From: Mycobacteroides immunogenum
GTDB lineage: Bacteria > Actinomycetota > Actinomycetes > Mycobacteriales > Mycobacteriaceae
Length of the DNA: 64,000 bases
Direction: 5' to 3'
Assembly (NCBI RefSeq): GCF_001605725.1
Contig: NZ_CP011530.1
Coordinates: 434,001-498,000, forward strand
In this document: in pieces, positions 1 to 10,722 of the stretch
Layout of the letters: every line of letters begins with the position of its first letter
How positions within the stretch are numbered: position 1 is the first letter of the stretch
Position numbers and translations under genes: made by a program
Notes under the pieces: generated by a model
Database searches by the model: none
The model's input: the letters and a program-made list of their open reading frames with translations, nothing else
What the model was told of the DNA's origin: nothing

Positions 1-30
1 CGGCCTACTCATCTGGCAAGCTCGGAGAGC

Positions 31-1086
31 ATGTGGGTACGGAGGGGGATGGCGGCGCTGGCGATTCTGCTGGTGGCTACCGGCTGCACACGCACGGTCG
101 CAGGGCAGGCGCACGGAGGCGAACCCGCGCCCGGAGCCGACTCCTTCTTCCAGGGCGGACCGCCGGATTACGGCCAAAAGCTGGACGCGCAGGAAGCGAC
201 GACGCTCACCTATGCACGGGCGCTGCGGCGGGTGGACCCCTGTGGGTTCGCGGCCGGTCTCAAGGAGTTCGGCGACCCGGGACAGGTCGTCGGCGACTTT
301 CAGATCTGTTATGCCAGCGTGAAAGTGACCGGCGACCCCAGTCTGACCGAGGTGTCCTATGAGTACTCGATGCAGGACAAACGCGGCGACTCCGCCGCTT
401 TTCGGGTGGGGTCCGTTCCGGTCTACGCGACCGGAGACGAGTGCGGATACGAGGTCCCGCTCGGACTTGAACGGCTGCCGGGAGCGCCGTCGAGCCCCAC
501 GCTGCAGGCCATGATGTCGGTCTCCGCGTATCTCTACGGATCGGAGGAGTATTCGGATCCGGATTGCCGAATCGCCAGACAGGTGGTGACGGGAATCGTC
601 AAGCAGCTCCCCTCCGGGTTGCAGCCGCGTTCTGCGCTCAGCGCCTACCCCATCAAGCTGGCCGAACGGGACCCATGCGAGATCTTGGCGGAGTACCCGG
701 GCAAGGCGCGTGAGGTGTCGATCGACCTGTTGGGTGACCCCTTTGGCTGTGACTTCGTGCTTCCGGATGCCGATATCAACTACACCGTGCGGCTCACCAG
801 CAGCGTGGACGACTTTCCTGATGCCTACACCAAGTCCACGCGTGACGGTGTGACGTACTTCCAGAATGAGGACCCGTCGCGGCTCGCCGGGTGTCATGCG
901 CTGGCGCTGGTTGGAGATCCGCTGTACCCCAGAGATATTGGTGGTGGGGCGGCCAACACCGACGCTGACGCGTACTTCCCCGCCGTGGTGGCCAGCGCCT
1001 ACACCGGCAGAGATCGCAAGGACTGTGGGCATATGCGGGAGATCCTGGACAAGGCGGTGCGGCTATTCGCAAAATCCGCCCGGTAG
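31..1086 (+). CDS. Secreted lipoprotein with two four-cysteine DPC modules (DUF3558-like), paralogue 1
   Basis: Predicted lipoprotein of 351 residues. An arginine-bearing N-terminus, a hydrophobic core and the lipobox VATGC would give acylation at Cys19. The mature part shows two repeated modules, each with four cysteines and opening with Asp-Pro-Cys: C71 (RRVDPCGF), C93, C138, C179, then C216 (AERDPCEIL), C240 and two more. The DPC pattern recalls the DUF3558 lipoproteins of mycobacteria; that assignment is by pattern only and no function is known. ATG 31 gives a complete signal peptide, with CGGAGAG upstream. The next gene is a paralogue whose signal peptide overlaps this stop, and a third, frameshifted copy lies at 4214-5331. 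Confidence 0.8.
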   Translation: MWVRRGMAALAILLVATGCTRTVAGQAHGGEPAPGADSFFQGGPPDYGQKLDAQEATTLTYARALRRVDPCGFAAGLKEFGDPGQVVGDFQICYASVKVTGDPSLTEVSYEYSMQDKRGDSAAFRVGSVPVYATGDECGYEVPLGLERLPGAPSSPTLQAMMSVSAYLYGSEEYSDPDCRIARQVVTGIVKQLPSGLQPRSALSAYPIKLAERDPCEILAEYPGKAREVSIDLLGDPFGCDFVLPDADINYTVRLTSSVDDFPDAYTKSTRDGVTYFQNEDPSRLAGCHALALVGDPLYPRDIGGGAANTDADAYFPAVVASAYTGRDRKDCGHMREILDKAVRLFAKSAR

Positions 1087-2108
1087 CACTGCTGGTCGCC
1101 ACGCTGGTGGCGATCGCAGGATGCACCACCGTCGTCTCCGGTACCCCCACCGGGAGTCTGCCCGCGCCCACCGGTCAGATGTTGTTCGAGGGTGCGGTGC
1201 CGAGGTACGGCCAGAACCTGAACGAGAGGCAGACCGCGCAACTGGCCTACTTGCGGGCGCTGCGGCGGGTGGATCCCTGTGGTCTTTTGTTGAAACTCAA
1301 GGATATTGGCGCGCCCACATACATTTCCGGGGACGTGGGAGGCTGCTTCGGGTCCGTCAAGGTCGCGGGTTCGGCGAACCCGTCCAGTGTGGGGCTGTCG
1401 CTGATGTTGGGTGATTACTCGCGTGAGGAACCCGAGTTCAGACTCGGCGGAACACCGATCTATCACACCGCCGGGACGTGCGTGTACGAGTTTCCCGTGG
1501 CATTGGACAAGCTTCCGGGCGCGCCGAAGGTGACCAAGGTGGGTACGCCGGCGTTGCGCGTGGTGGTCGTCGATGGTTCTCGCAGCGCGCTGGGGCCGAA
1601 CTGCAAAATGGCACAACCTGTTATCGGTGTGCTGACCGGGATGAATCCCGCCGATATGCCGGTGCGCGACGCGTTGAGCGCGTATCCCATCAAGATGGCC
1701 GAGCGTGATCCGTGCGAAATCCTTGGGGAGTACCCGGGGCAAGCGGACGAGGTGAGGTCGTCACTCTTCGGCGATCCGTACGCGTGCCGGTTCTCATTGC
1801 AAGACATCGATACTCAATTTGAGCTGACCATCAGATCGGGTGTCGATCCGCCGTCGCGGTTGCGTGCGGAAGTCCGGGATGGCGTCGAGTACTTTCACGG
1901 CCAGGACGACAGTATGTGTACCAGCATGGTGCGTCTGGGCAAGCCGCTGTACGCCCGCGATGTGCCGGGCGGCGCCATCCAGGAGAGCAGCTCACCGGAG
2001 CGGGTTTTCATCGAGGTGCTCAGCTTCTCGTTGGGGAAAGGCGACTGCGGATCCGCCCGGGCGATGATCGACAAGGCGGTTCGGATCTTTCGCGGTTCGT
2101 TCGACTGA
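1065..2108 (+). CDS. Secreted lipoprotein, paralogue 2, apparent ATT start
   Basis: Paralogue of the preceding gene with the same two DPC modules (RRVDPCGL and AERDPCEIL) and the shared LSAYPIK segment. The first canonical start, GTG 1107, leaves only five residues before the lipobox cysteine and no signal peptide. Reading upstream in frame from ATT 1065 gives MRKIRPVALLVATLVAIAGC, a standard lipoprotein signal with Cys20, matching Cys19 of paralogue 1. AAGG at 1051-1054 lies ten bases before this ATT. I therefore place the start at 1065, overlapping the upstream stop by 22 bases, but an ATT start is rare and unproven; the conservative call is 1107-2108. A TetR gene follows after 13 bases, so all three may be cotranscribed. 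Confidence 0.75.
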   Translation: MRKIRPVALLVATLVAIAGCTTVVSGTPTGSLPAPTGQMLFEGAVPRYGQNLNERQTAQLAYLRALRRVDPCGLLLKLKDIGAPTYISGDVGGCFGSVKVAGSANPSSVGLSLMLGDYSREEPEFRLGGTPIYHTAGTCVYEFPVALDKLPGAPKVTKVGTPALRVVVVDGSRSALGPNCKMAQPVIGVLTGMNPADMPVRDALSAYPIKMAERDPCEILGEYPGQADEVRSSLFGDPYACRFSLQDIDTQFELTIRSGVDPPSRLRAEVRDGVEYFHGQDDSMCTSMVRLGKPLYARDVPGGAIQESSSPERVFIEVLSFSLGKGDCGSARAMIDKAVRIFRGSFD

Positions 2109-2121
2109 GAGGAGCTTTCTG

Positions 2122-2727
2122 ATGCCATACGTCGAGTCGGCGCAGCGCACCAAGGAGGCGGTTGCCGCGGCGCGGGTCGTCTTGATGCGGGAGGGGGTGG
2201 GCCGCACCACGATGCGTGCGGTCGCCGCTGAGGCAGGTATCCCGCTGGGAACTCTTCAGTACGTCTTTCCCAGTAAGCAGGGACTGCTCAAGGCGGTCAT
2301 TGAGGACATCGTGGGGGAGATCGCCCAAGTACTGCGCGGTGCCGCGGAGTCCGAGACCGGCCTGAACAATGCGATCCGCCGCGGCACGCGCAACTTCTGG
2401 TCGCAGCTGGTGGACGACCAATTCAAGCTGCAATTGGTCCAGGTTGAGTTGGTCACCCATGCCCTGCGCACTCCCGGCTTGGAGAATCTCCCGGCCTGGC
2501 AGTACGAGCGATACACCGAGAACGTCGCCCTCTGGTGCAGAGAGGCCGCGAGCCGGGCCGGCGAGCGTTGCGCGGTCTCCTTCGACCGGTTGGCCCGGGT
2601 GCTGGTGGCCGGGGTCGATGGGCTGATCATGCAGCACATCGTCGACCCGAACCCGGAGCGTTCGGCAGAGGATTTGGAGTCGCTTACCGAGATGCTGATC
2701 GCCCTCGCGTCCGTAACCCCCGCGTAG
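2122..2727 (+). CDS. TetR/AcrR-family transcriptional regulator
   Basis: A 201-residue regulator. The N-terminal 60 residues form the TetR helix-turn-helix: RTTMRAVAAEAGIPLGTLQY followed by VFPSKQGLLKAV. The all-helical remainder should bind a ligand and dimerise. GAGGAG is just upstream of ATG 2122. It lies between a lipoprotein gene and a flavin amine oxidase gene whose promoter carries a perfect 12-base inverted repeat (2762-2789). The simplest inference is that this protein binds that operator and releases it in response to an amine or related compound. The ligand cannot be read from sequence. Confidence 0.88.
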   Translation: MPYVESAQRTKEAVAAARVVLMREGVGRTTMRAVAAEAGIPLGTLQYVFPSKQGLLKAVIEDIVGEIAQVLRGAAESETGLNNAIRRGTRNFWSQLVDDQFKLQLVQVELVTHALRTPGLENLPAWQYERYTENVALWCREAASRAGERCAVSFDRLARVLVAGVDGLIMQHIVDPNPERSAEDLESLTEMLIALASVTPA

Positions 2728-2734
2728 CAGCGCC

Positions 2735-2789
2735 TTGCGATGAGTCGGACAGCCGCTTACTCTTAAGTCAGTCATACGACTGACTTAAG
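2735..2789 (+). promoter_or_regulatory. Promoter with perfect palindromic operator before the amine oxidase gene
   Basis: A sigma-A-like promoter is visible: -35 TTGCGA at 2735-2740, 17-base spacer, -10 TACTCT at 2758-2763. Overlapping the -10 and the start region is a perfect inverted repeat with 12-base arms (CTTAAGTCAGTC at 2762-2773, its complement at 2778-2789) around the spacer ATAC. The right arm runs into the AAGGAG ribosome site of the oxidase gene. Position and symmetry fit a TetR-type operator; the TetR protein encoded 35 bases upstream is the obvious candidate. Confidence 0.75.
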
Positions 2790-2797
2790 GAGATGTC

Positions 2798-4165
2798 ATG
2801 GTAGAGATGGACGTTGTCGTCGTCGGCGCCGGTCTTGCGGGGCTGTCCGCGGCGCGCAAGCTGGTGGCCGCGGGAAAGTCGGTTCGTGTGCTTGAGGCAC
2901 GCGACCGGGTCGCGGGACGCAATCTGGGCGGATTTCTGAGCAACGGTGTGCCCGTGGAGCGAGGCGGTCAGTGGATCGGGCCCACCCAAACCACCGTGCT
3001 TGAGCTGGTTGCGGAACTTGGGCTGGAGACCTTCGCCAGTTATGAATCGGGTGACTCGCTGACGATTCTGGACGGTGAGCGTATTCGCTACAGCGACGAG
3101 TACTTCGGCATCCCGGCCGAACATCTACTCGAGGTGGGCCGGTTATGGGCCAGGGTCGAGGAGCTGGCCGCGACCGTTCCTCCCGAGGCCCCGTGGCAGG
3201 CACCCGACGCGCACAACCTGGACCGGCAGACATTTGACTCGTGGTTGACCGAGAACACCACCGATACCGTTGCTCTGCGGTTTTTCCGCTTCGTCGTCCC
3301 GGCTGTGTTCTCCGCCGAGTCGTCGGAGATGTCACTGCTGCATTTCTTGACCTACCTCAAGTCCTCCGGAAACAGTCTGCAAACCTTGCTGTCTTTGGGA
3401 GGCGGTGCGCAGGAACGTCGTGTGGTCGGCGGTACGCACCAAATTTCGGAACGGCTGGCCTCAGAACTCGGGGACAGCGTGCAGCTCGGGGCCGTGGTGC
3501 GCACCATCTCCCAGAACAATGAGGGCGTGGCGGTGTCGTACGAGGACGCCGACGCGTCGAGCATCGGAGTGGTCACCGCCCGGCAGGTGATCGTCGCAAT
3601 CCCGCCTACGCTCGCCGGACGGATCCGGTACTTACCGGCGTTGCCCGCGTCGCGCGATGGTTTGACTCAGCAGATCCCCGCCGGTGCGGTGATCAAATTC
3701 CAAGTCGGATATCCCACGCCGTTCTGGCGTGAAGACGGCTTGAGCGGATTCGTCGCCAGCCTCGACGACGCGTTCAATCCCGTCATGGACAACTCGCCAC
3801 CGGATGCTTCGTGCGGAGTGCTGGTCGGTTTCCTGGAGGGCGCGCATGCACGCACAGCGGCCGAGCTATCGGTAACGGAGCGGCGCCAGATCATCGTCGA
3901 CACGCTGGTGAAGTACTTCGGCCCCCAGGCTGCTGAACCGTTCGACGTCGTTGAACAGGACTGGACGGCAGAGGAATTCACTCGGGGCTGCTACGGCGGA
4001 CGGCTCGGTGCCGGGGTGTGGACTCAATACGGCAAAGCACTCGCCGCGCCCGTCGGCCGCATCCACTGGGCCGGAGCGGAGGTGGCGCACGTCTGGAACG
4101 GCTACATGGAGGGCGCCATCCTCTCGGGCCGGCAAGCGGCCGATGAGGTACTTGCCGCACTTTGA
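2798..4165 (+). CDS. Flavin-containing amine oxidase (monoamine/putrescine oxidase family)
   Basis: FAD-dependent oxidase of 455 residues that should oxidise a primary amine to an aldehyde, ammonia and hydrogen peroxide. The Rossmann motif GAGLAG is at residues 10-15, followed by VRVLEARDRVAGR and GGQWIG, and the family's C-terminal FAD-contact segment HWAGAEV...WNGYMEGAI. GCYGG near residue 395 is the usual aromatic-cage/FAD segment. There is no signal peptide, so it is cytoplasmic. AAGGAG lies seven bases before ATG 2798. The upstream operator and TetR gene suggest substrate-induced expression. Substrate (putrescine, tyramine or other) is not decided. Confidence 0.9.
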   Translation: MVEMDVVVVGAGLAGLSAARKLVAAGKSVRVLEARDRVAGRNLGGFLSNGVPVERGGQWIGPTQTTVLELVAELGLETFASYESGDSLTILDGERIRYSDEYFGIPAEHLLEVGRLWARVEELAATVPPEAPWQAPDAHNLDRQTFDSWLTENTTDTVALRFFRFVVPAVFSAESSEMSLLHFLTYLKSSGNSLQTLLSLGGGAQERRVVGGTHQISERLASELGDSVQLGAVVRTISQNNEGVAVSYEDADASSIGVVTARQVIVAIPPTLAGRIRYLPALPASRDGLTQQIPAGAVIKFQVGYPTPFWREDGLSGFVASLDDAFNPVMDNSPPDASCGVLVGFLEGAHARTAAELSVTERRQIIVDTLVKYFGPQAAEPFDVVEQDWTAEEFTRGCYGGRLGAGVWTQYGKALAAPVGRIHWAGAEVAHVWNGYMEGAILSGRQAADEVLAAL

Positions 4166-4213
4166 TGCCTGAAATCGACTGCGTAGCAGCGGACTATCTG
4201 GCAAGCTGCCTGG

Positions 4214-5331
4214 GTGCGCGGGTGGGGTTTCGGGGCGGTTTTGGTCTTCTGGGTGTGCCTGTTATCGGCATGCACGGTTGTGGTGCCGGGCGCGGTATCG
4301 GGCCCTGAGCCGGATCTCGGCGCGGATGTGCTCTTCGTGGGCGAGATTCCGGAGTACGGCCAGCAGTGGAGCGCCACGGACAAGACACGGCTGGCGTACA
4401 CGCGCGCCCTGCGCCGCATCGATCGTGTGGGTTCCGTGACGCACTCAGCGGTATCGGTCAGCCCGGTGCCGTCGACTTCCGGTTCTGGGAATGTGAAATC
4501 GAATTAAAAGTGCCGGGCCACAGTGATATTCGAGTACAGGTCGGGTTGATCTACTCGACAGTGCAGAGCAGGTTCGAAAGACTCGTGTATGACATGGGTG
4601 ACGCCAAGGTCTATGAATCGTCACTGTCCGAATGCGTATACGAAGTACCGTTGGCCCTCGACAAGTTGCCCGGAGCTCCGGAGTTGACCGGCGATAAGCA
4701 ACCCTTGTTGCAGGTTGTGGTCCACGAATTCGATGATAGCGGACTGGGCATATGCACGATTGGGTTGCCCGTCGCCACCGCAATCGCCAAGCGGATGCCG
4801 CATGGGATTCCTGTCCGCACGGCGTTGAGTGCCTATCCCAGCAAGCTTGCCGAACGCGATCCCTGCGAGATCCTGAAGGAGTACCCGGACAAAGTCCGAA
4901 ATTTAGGCCAGGACAAGGATGCCGGGAGTGCGAATGGCGACTTTCCGTTCGAGTGCGCCTTCTCGTTGGAAACTCCCGACGATGCCGGCATGGAATACTC
5001 TGTGGGCATTGATGTTTCGTACCTGGGCCTGCTGGAACTGGAGGGGTATTCCACGGTTCGGCGCGAGGGAATTGACTATTATTACAACGAGGTTCCGCAA
5101 CAGTTTGTGGGATGCAAAGCGGCGGTCCTCTTGGGAGACCCCCTCTACAAACGAGATTCGGCCGGGAACCTGATCGAGGATGCGCGCGATGCCAAGCGCA
5201 GGGCGTCGGTGACGGTCATGGCCCGTGCGGCCGGCAGTGGTATCGGATACGGCGGCACCACCACCAGCTGCGGGAAACTCCGCGATCTGGCCGATAAGTC
5301 GGGCCTGATCTTCCGGGACTCAGCGCGCTAG
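4214..5331 (+). pseudogene. Third lipoprotein paralogue, split by a one-base deletion near 4424
   Basis: The 5' part starts at GTG 4214 with a lipobox LLSAC (Cys20) and aligns with paralogues 1 and 2 up to YTRALRRID. The frame then fails and stops at 4507. From 4426 the next frame continues the family sequence exactly: CGFRDALSGIG, later SAYPSKLAERDPCEIL, to the stop at 5331. The paralogues read Asp-Pro-Cys-Gly here; this copy has GATCGTGTGGG where GATCCGTGTGGG would restore D-P-C-G, so a single C is missing at 4424-4425. There is no long homopolymer. The 3' part remains open for about 300 codons with family-like residues, so the lesion is recent or a sequencing error. Confidence 0.82.
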
Positions 5332-5359
5332 CCCGGAGACAGTTCCGGGCGCTCCGTGC

Positions 5360-5962
5360 CTATCCGCCGTACGCGTTACCCCAGCGCTCCGCGAACGCGA
5401 TATCGCTGAGCGCGGGGCGCTGCCGGGGTGCGTGGTCGCGTTCGACGGTCGACTCCTCGGCGCCCTCGTAGCTGTCCAGTACGGACCCGATTGCGACAAC
5501 CGCGATGGGCCGCACGTTCTCGGGGATGTTGAACACGGCAGATGCCTCGTCCACCCGGAAGCCCGCCATCGGGTGGGTGTGCAGCCCGTGGGACCGGGCC
5601 TCCACCCCCAGCTGGGCGATGGCGAGACCGGTGTCCACCGTCGCGTACACCGCGGTGTTGTCGTCGTCACCCAGGTCGGTGCTGACCAGGACCAGTGCCG
5701 CCGCAACTTTTGCGTAAGAGTTTCCGCGATTCAGCACATCGGCGAGAGCCGCGTAGGTGGCGTCACCGCGGCGCCCCACGATGTACCGGACCGGGAAACG
5801 CTTGCCCCAACTCGCCGCCCAGCGACCGGCTTCGAGCAGGGCTGTCAGGGTTTCTGGAGCGAGATCGGCGTCCGGATCGAAGTTCCGCGGACTCCACCGC
5901 GAGGCGATCAGCGGCTGGATCGGAACCGTGGTGTCAGCAATGCGTTCGGTGGGGTTGCCCAT
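5360..5962 (-). CDS. Nitroreductase-family FMN oxidoreductase
   Basis: A 200-residue single-domain protein of the nitroreductase family, which uses FMN and NAD(P)H to reduce nitro compounds, quinones or flavins. Recognisable features are the N-terminal SRWSPRNFD with the FMN phosphate-binding arginine, the [12 protein letters not shown] segment, and the helix [19 protein letters not shown] before HPMAGF. No signal or membrane segment. It diverges from ask with 85 bases between the starts. The substrate is unknown. Confidence 0.85.
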   Translation of the reverse strand: MGNPTERIADTTVPIQPLIASRWSPRNFDPDADLAPETLTALLEAGRWAASWGKRFPVRYIVGRRGDATYAALADVLNRGNSYAKVAAALVLVSTDLGDDDNTAVYATVDTGLAIAQLGVEARSHGLHTHPMAGFRVDEASAVFNIPENVRPIAVVAIGSVLDSYEGAEESTVERDHAPRQRPALSDIAFAERWGNAYGG

Positions 5963-6047
5963 GCGGGCCAGGTTATCGAGTTGTCCGACCCTCTATCCTG
6001 AGGGCCGGGGTCTGACCGACCTTGACCGAACTGCAGGAAGGTATGCC

Positions 6048-8344
<2,297 letters not shown>

Positions 8345-8411
8345 CTGACTCACGGGAAGTTCACAGGGTTTTCCTGCGGAGAGTCCAGGCTTACCGAGTC
8401 ATTCTCGGGGC

Positions 8412-8906
8412 ATGACAAATGCAGAAATACCCGAAAACCCAACTGAACCGGTGCCTGCCGTGTCCACGGTTGCCGCCGCGGAGCCGGCCCCGAAGAAGTC
8501 CCGCAACCTCGGCAAGGTGTTGTCGATAGCGACGGTTGCCGCAGGCGGTGCCTGTGTGCTGGCCGCGACGTTCGGTGCCGGCCTGATGGTGGGCGCGCAT
8601 ACCCACCACCATGGCGAGCATCGTGACCGGGCGGCGATGATGTTCCGTCACGGTGGACCCGATGCCGGCATGGCTCGCGGTGGCGGTGACTGGAACCGAG
8701 ACCGCGACCGTGGCTGGAATGGTGACCACGGGCGAGACTGGGGTCGCGATGGCGGCCGCGATGGACATGAGGGGCGCGATCAGCGCGGCGACCGGGACAG
8801 CGACAATCCCGCGAATCCGGGCTGGCAGCGCACGCCGCCAACCGGCCAGCCGCCGAGCGTGACCATCACGGTGCCGCCGGGGCCGGTCGCGCCGCCCCGC
8901 CCGTAG
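8412..8906 (+). CDS. Small single-span membrane protein with Asp/Arg/Gly-rich tail
   Basis: Unrecognised protein of 164 residues. An acidic-to-neutral N-terminus of about 35 residues is followed by a basic patch (KKSRNLGK), one membrane helix (about residues 38-60) and a histidine cluster (HTHHHGEH). The C-terminal 90 residues are low-complexity: repeated Asp, Arg, Gly, Trp and Asn, ending in a proline-rich segment. It could be a membrane-anchored surface or metal-associated protein, but nothing in the sequence settles this. It is followed by a secreted DUF4185 gene. Confidence 0.6.
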   Translation: MTNAEIPENPTEPVPAVSTVAAAEPAPKKSRNLGKVLSIATVAAGGACVLAATFGAGLMVGAHTHHHGEHRDRAAMMFRHGGPDAGMARGGGDWNRDRDRGWNGDHGRDWGRDGGRDGHEGRDQRGDRDSDNPANPGWQRTPPTGQPPSVTITVPPGPVAPPRP

Positions 8907-8991
8907 TTGGCCCATCGCGAGCCGCGCACGGTGTCACTGACTACCCTGTGAGCTTTGGGGCTCAGTGGCACCGGGTGGTGCCGGACGGGAG

Positions 8992-10131
8992 ATGCGCGTG
9001 CGGCCGATTGCGGTGTTGGTAACTGCCGCAACGCTTGTCGTCACCGGATTGCTCGCCGGTGCGCCCGCTGGGGCCGATCCATTACGGCCCGCTTCGCCGC
9101 CCCTTGATCCCGGCGAGGTAGTACGTATCGGGCCGGTCGCCGGCACGGGCACCGCCACCGCCGACTACAACCTGGGCGCGACAGATCTGTGTGAGTTCAT
9201 GGTCTTTACCGGCGGCATGCTGCAGATCTGCGGTGACAGCTTTGCCGGGCAGGGCGTGGGGTACGGCGGATGGCACTCGCCGGTCGCGCTGCGTGTCGAC
9301 ACCGAGTCGGTTCCCGGCGTATCCGGTGTCCGGCATTCCGGCGTCCTGGGTACCGACCGCCCGCTGCTGGCCGATCCGGCCCCGCCGGGCTTCTCTCAGC
9401 TGCCCTCCGGCGTCGTGGACATCAACGGCACCAACTGGTTGTTGGTGGCCGTCACCAAGAATCTGATCCCGCAATCGACACGGCTGGTGCGGCCGGACCC
9501 GTTCCGTGCCGGGTGGGCGACCGTACCGGGGTCGGTGCGGCCGGGCGATTACGCGGGCGGTCAGCAGACACAGATCAGCGGCTACTACGACCCGTTGTGG
9601 ACCCAGGAGTCGCCGAAGGGCTGGGTGTACGTCGTCAGTGACGCATTCGATCGCTCATTGCCCGCGGTGCTGTACCGGGCCAAGCCGGACACTTTCACCG
9701 ACCGCTCGACGTGGCAGGGCTGGGGCGTCGACGCGCAAGGCAAGGGAGCCTGGGGGCGTTCCCCGACGCCGCTGTGGGGTGATCACCTGGGCGAGATGAG
9801 CATGAAGATGGTCGATGGGCAGGCGGTGCTGTCGTACTTCAACCAGACCACCGGCAATGTTGAGGTGCGGGTGGCCGACAGTCCAACGCGGCTCGGTGCG
9901 GTACCGGTTACGACGGTGGTGAATGCCGGCGCCTGGCCCGCCGTCGCCGACGAGCTGCCTGAGTCGTGGGACAACACCTTGGCTCAGCCCTACGGCGGCT
10001 ACATCGGCCCGGACTCGACGTTGGATCGGCTCAGCATCTACGTCAGCCAGTGGAACACCGACTCACGCGATCACGCTCCCTATCGGGTGATCGAATTCGC
10101 GGTGAATCCGCTGCGGGCCGGTGTGGGCTAA
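8992..10131 (+). CDS. Secreted DUF4185 (GH183-like) protein, possible endo-D-arabinanase
   Basis: Exported protein of about 379 residues: MRVRPIAVLVTAATLVV then a hydrophobic core and an Ala-Gly-Ala-Asp cleavage region. The mature part has DUF4185 hallmarks: ICGDSFAGQGVG near the start, paired Trp/Tyr-rich strands, and the C-terminal pattern PYGGYIGP...YVSQWNTDSRD...YRVIEF. DUF4185 proteins include the GH183 endo-D-arabinanases that cut arabinogalactan or lipoarabinomannan; activity here is inferred from family. From memory the M. tuberculosis homologue, Rv3707c, is also next to asd. The start is ATG 8992 or GTG 8998; GGGAG at 8987-8991 favours the latter slightly. Confidence 0.78.
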   Translation: MRVRPIAVLVTAATLVVTGLLAGAPAGADPLRPASPPLDPGEVVRIGPVAGTGTATADYNLGATDLCEFMVFTGGMLQICGDSFAGQGVGYGGWHSPVALRVDTESVPGVSGVRHSGVLGTDRPLLADPAPPGFSQLPSGVVDINGTNWLLVAVTKNLIPQSTRLVRPDPFRAGWATVPGSVRPGDYAGGQQTQISGYYDPLWTQESPKGWVYVVSDAFDRSLPAVLYRAKPDTFTDRSTWQGWGVDAQGKGAWGRSPTPLWGDHLGEMSMKMVDGQAVLSYFNQTTGNVEVRVADSPTRLGAVPVTTVVNAGAWPAVADELPESWDNTLAQPYGGYIGPDSTLDRLSIYVSQWNTDSRDHAPYRVIEFAVNPLRAGVG

Positions 10132-10194
10132 CTAACATTCGGTTGTTACCAGAGTTGTCGACGTCCGTATGACAGCTGGTTACGATGGGCCTCG

Positions 10195-10695
10195 ATGATT
10201 GCTAGCGGAACCTTAATCGACATCGCCGCCGATGAGTGGATAACCAACGATCAAGGTTCGCGTACGGTCGGTTCTGTGGACGCTGAAGAGCTGGCAACTC
10301 GCGCGAGCGAGGCCCTGGCGTCCGGAGACGATAGCGAGGCGCTGCGTCTCGCCAATGACGCACTGGAGCTTGAGCACAAGGACGCCCGGTCTTGGCGGAT
10401 CCTTGCCTATTGCCTCGGCAGCATGGGCCGGCACTTCGACGCGATCGAATGCGCGCTTTCCGCAGTGCGATACGGCAGTCACGATGCCATTAACCACTAC
10501 GTGCACGCCTGGGCGCTCAACGGTGCCCGCAAACCCAATGAAGCGCTGACCGCCATCGATGAAGCGCTTGATATCAATCCGGACTTTCCCGACGCGCTGG
10601 CAATGCGCGCTATTCTTCGGCGCGAGCTCGGTGATCTTGAAGGGGCCTTCGCCGACATGCGTCTGGCGAAGAGCCTCGACAACGATCTCTACTGA
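10195..10695 (+). CDS. TPR-repeat protein, first gene of a TPR/AAA/TPR-membrane operon
   Basis: A 166-residue protein made almost entirely of tetratricopeptide-like helix pairs: ATRASEALASGDDSEALRLA, SWRILAYCLGSMGRHFDAIE, HAWALNGARKPNEALTAID and ALAMRAILRRELGDLEGAFA. Such repeats make a protein-binding solenoid. No signal or membrane segment. A -10-like TACGAT at 10181-10186 ends eight bases before ATG 10195, which fits near-leaderless translation; GTG 10276, starting MDAEELATRA, is the alternative. The following gene encodes an AAA ATPase with its own TPR-like N-terminus, so this protein is likely an adaptor for it. Confidence 0.72.
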   Translation: MIASGTLIDIAADEWITNDQGSRTVGSVDAEELATRASEALASGDDSEALRLANDALELEHKDARSWRILAYCLGSMGRHFDAIECALSAVRYGSHDAINHYVHAWALNGARKPNEALTAIDEALDINPDFPDALAMRAILRRELGDLEGAFADMRLAKSLDNDLY

Positions 10696-10722
10696 GCGCA
10701 CCATCGCTGGGGGAGGGATTTC

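Noticed and set aside
2020..2775. 251-codon minus-strand frame opposite the TetR gene
   Set aside because: No domain; the plus strand encodes a clear TetR regulator with ribosome site.
5989..6004. CCCTC-N6-GAGGG hairpin with TATCCT in the loop before ask
   Set aside because: Short and possibly just the -10 region; no clear -35 and not stable enough to claim an attenuator or riboswitch.
5757..6047. N-terminal extension of aspartokinase
   Set aside because: No similarity to the family, overlaps the divergent nitroreductase gene, and GTG 6048 has a good ribosome site and family-standard length.
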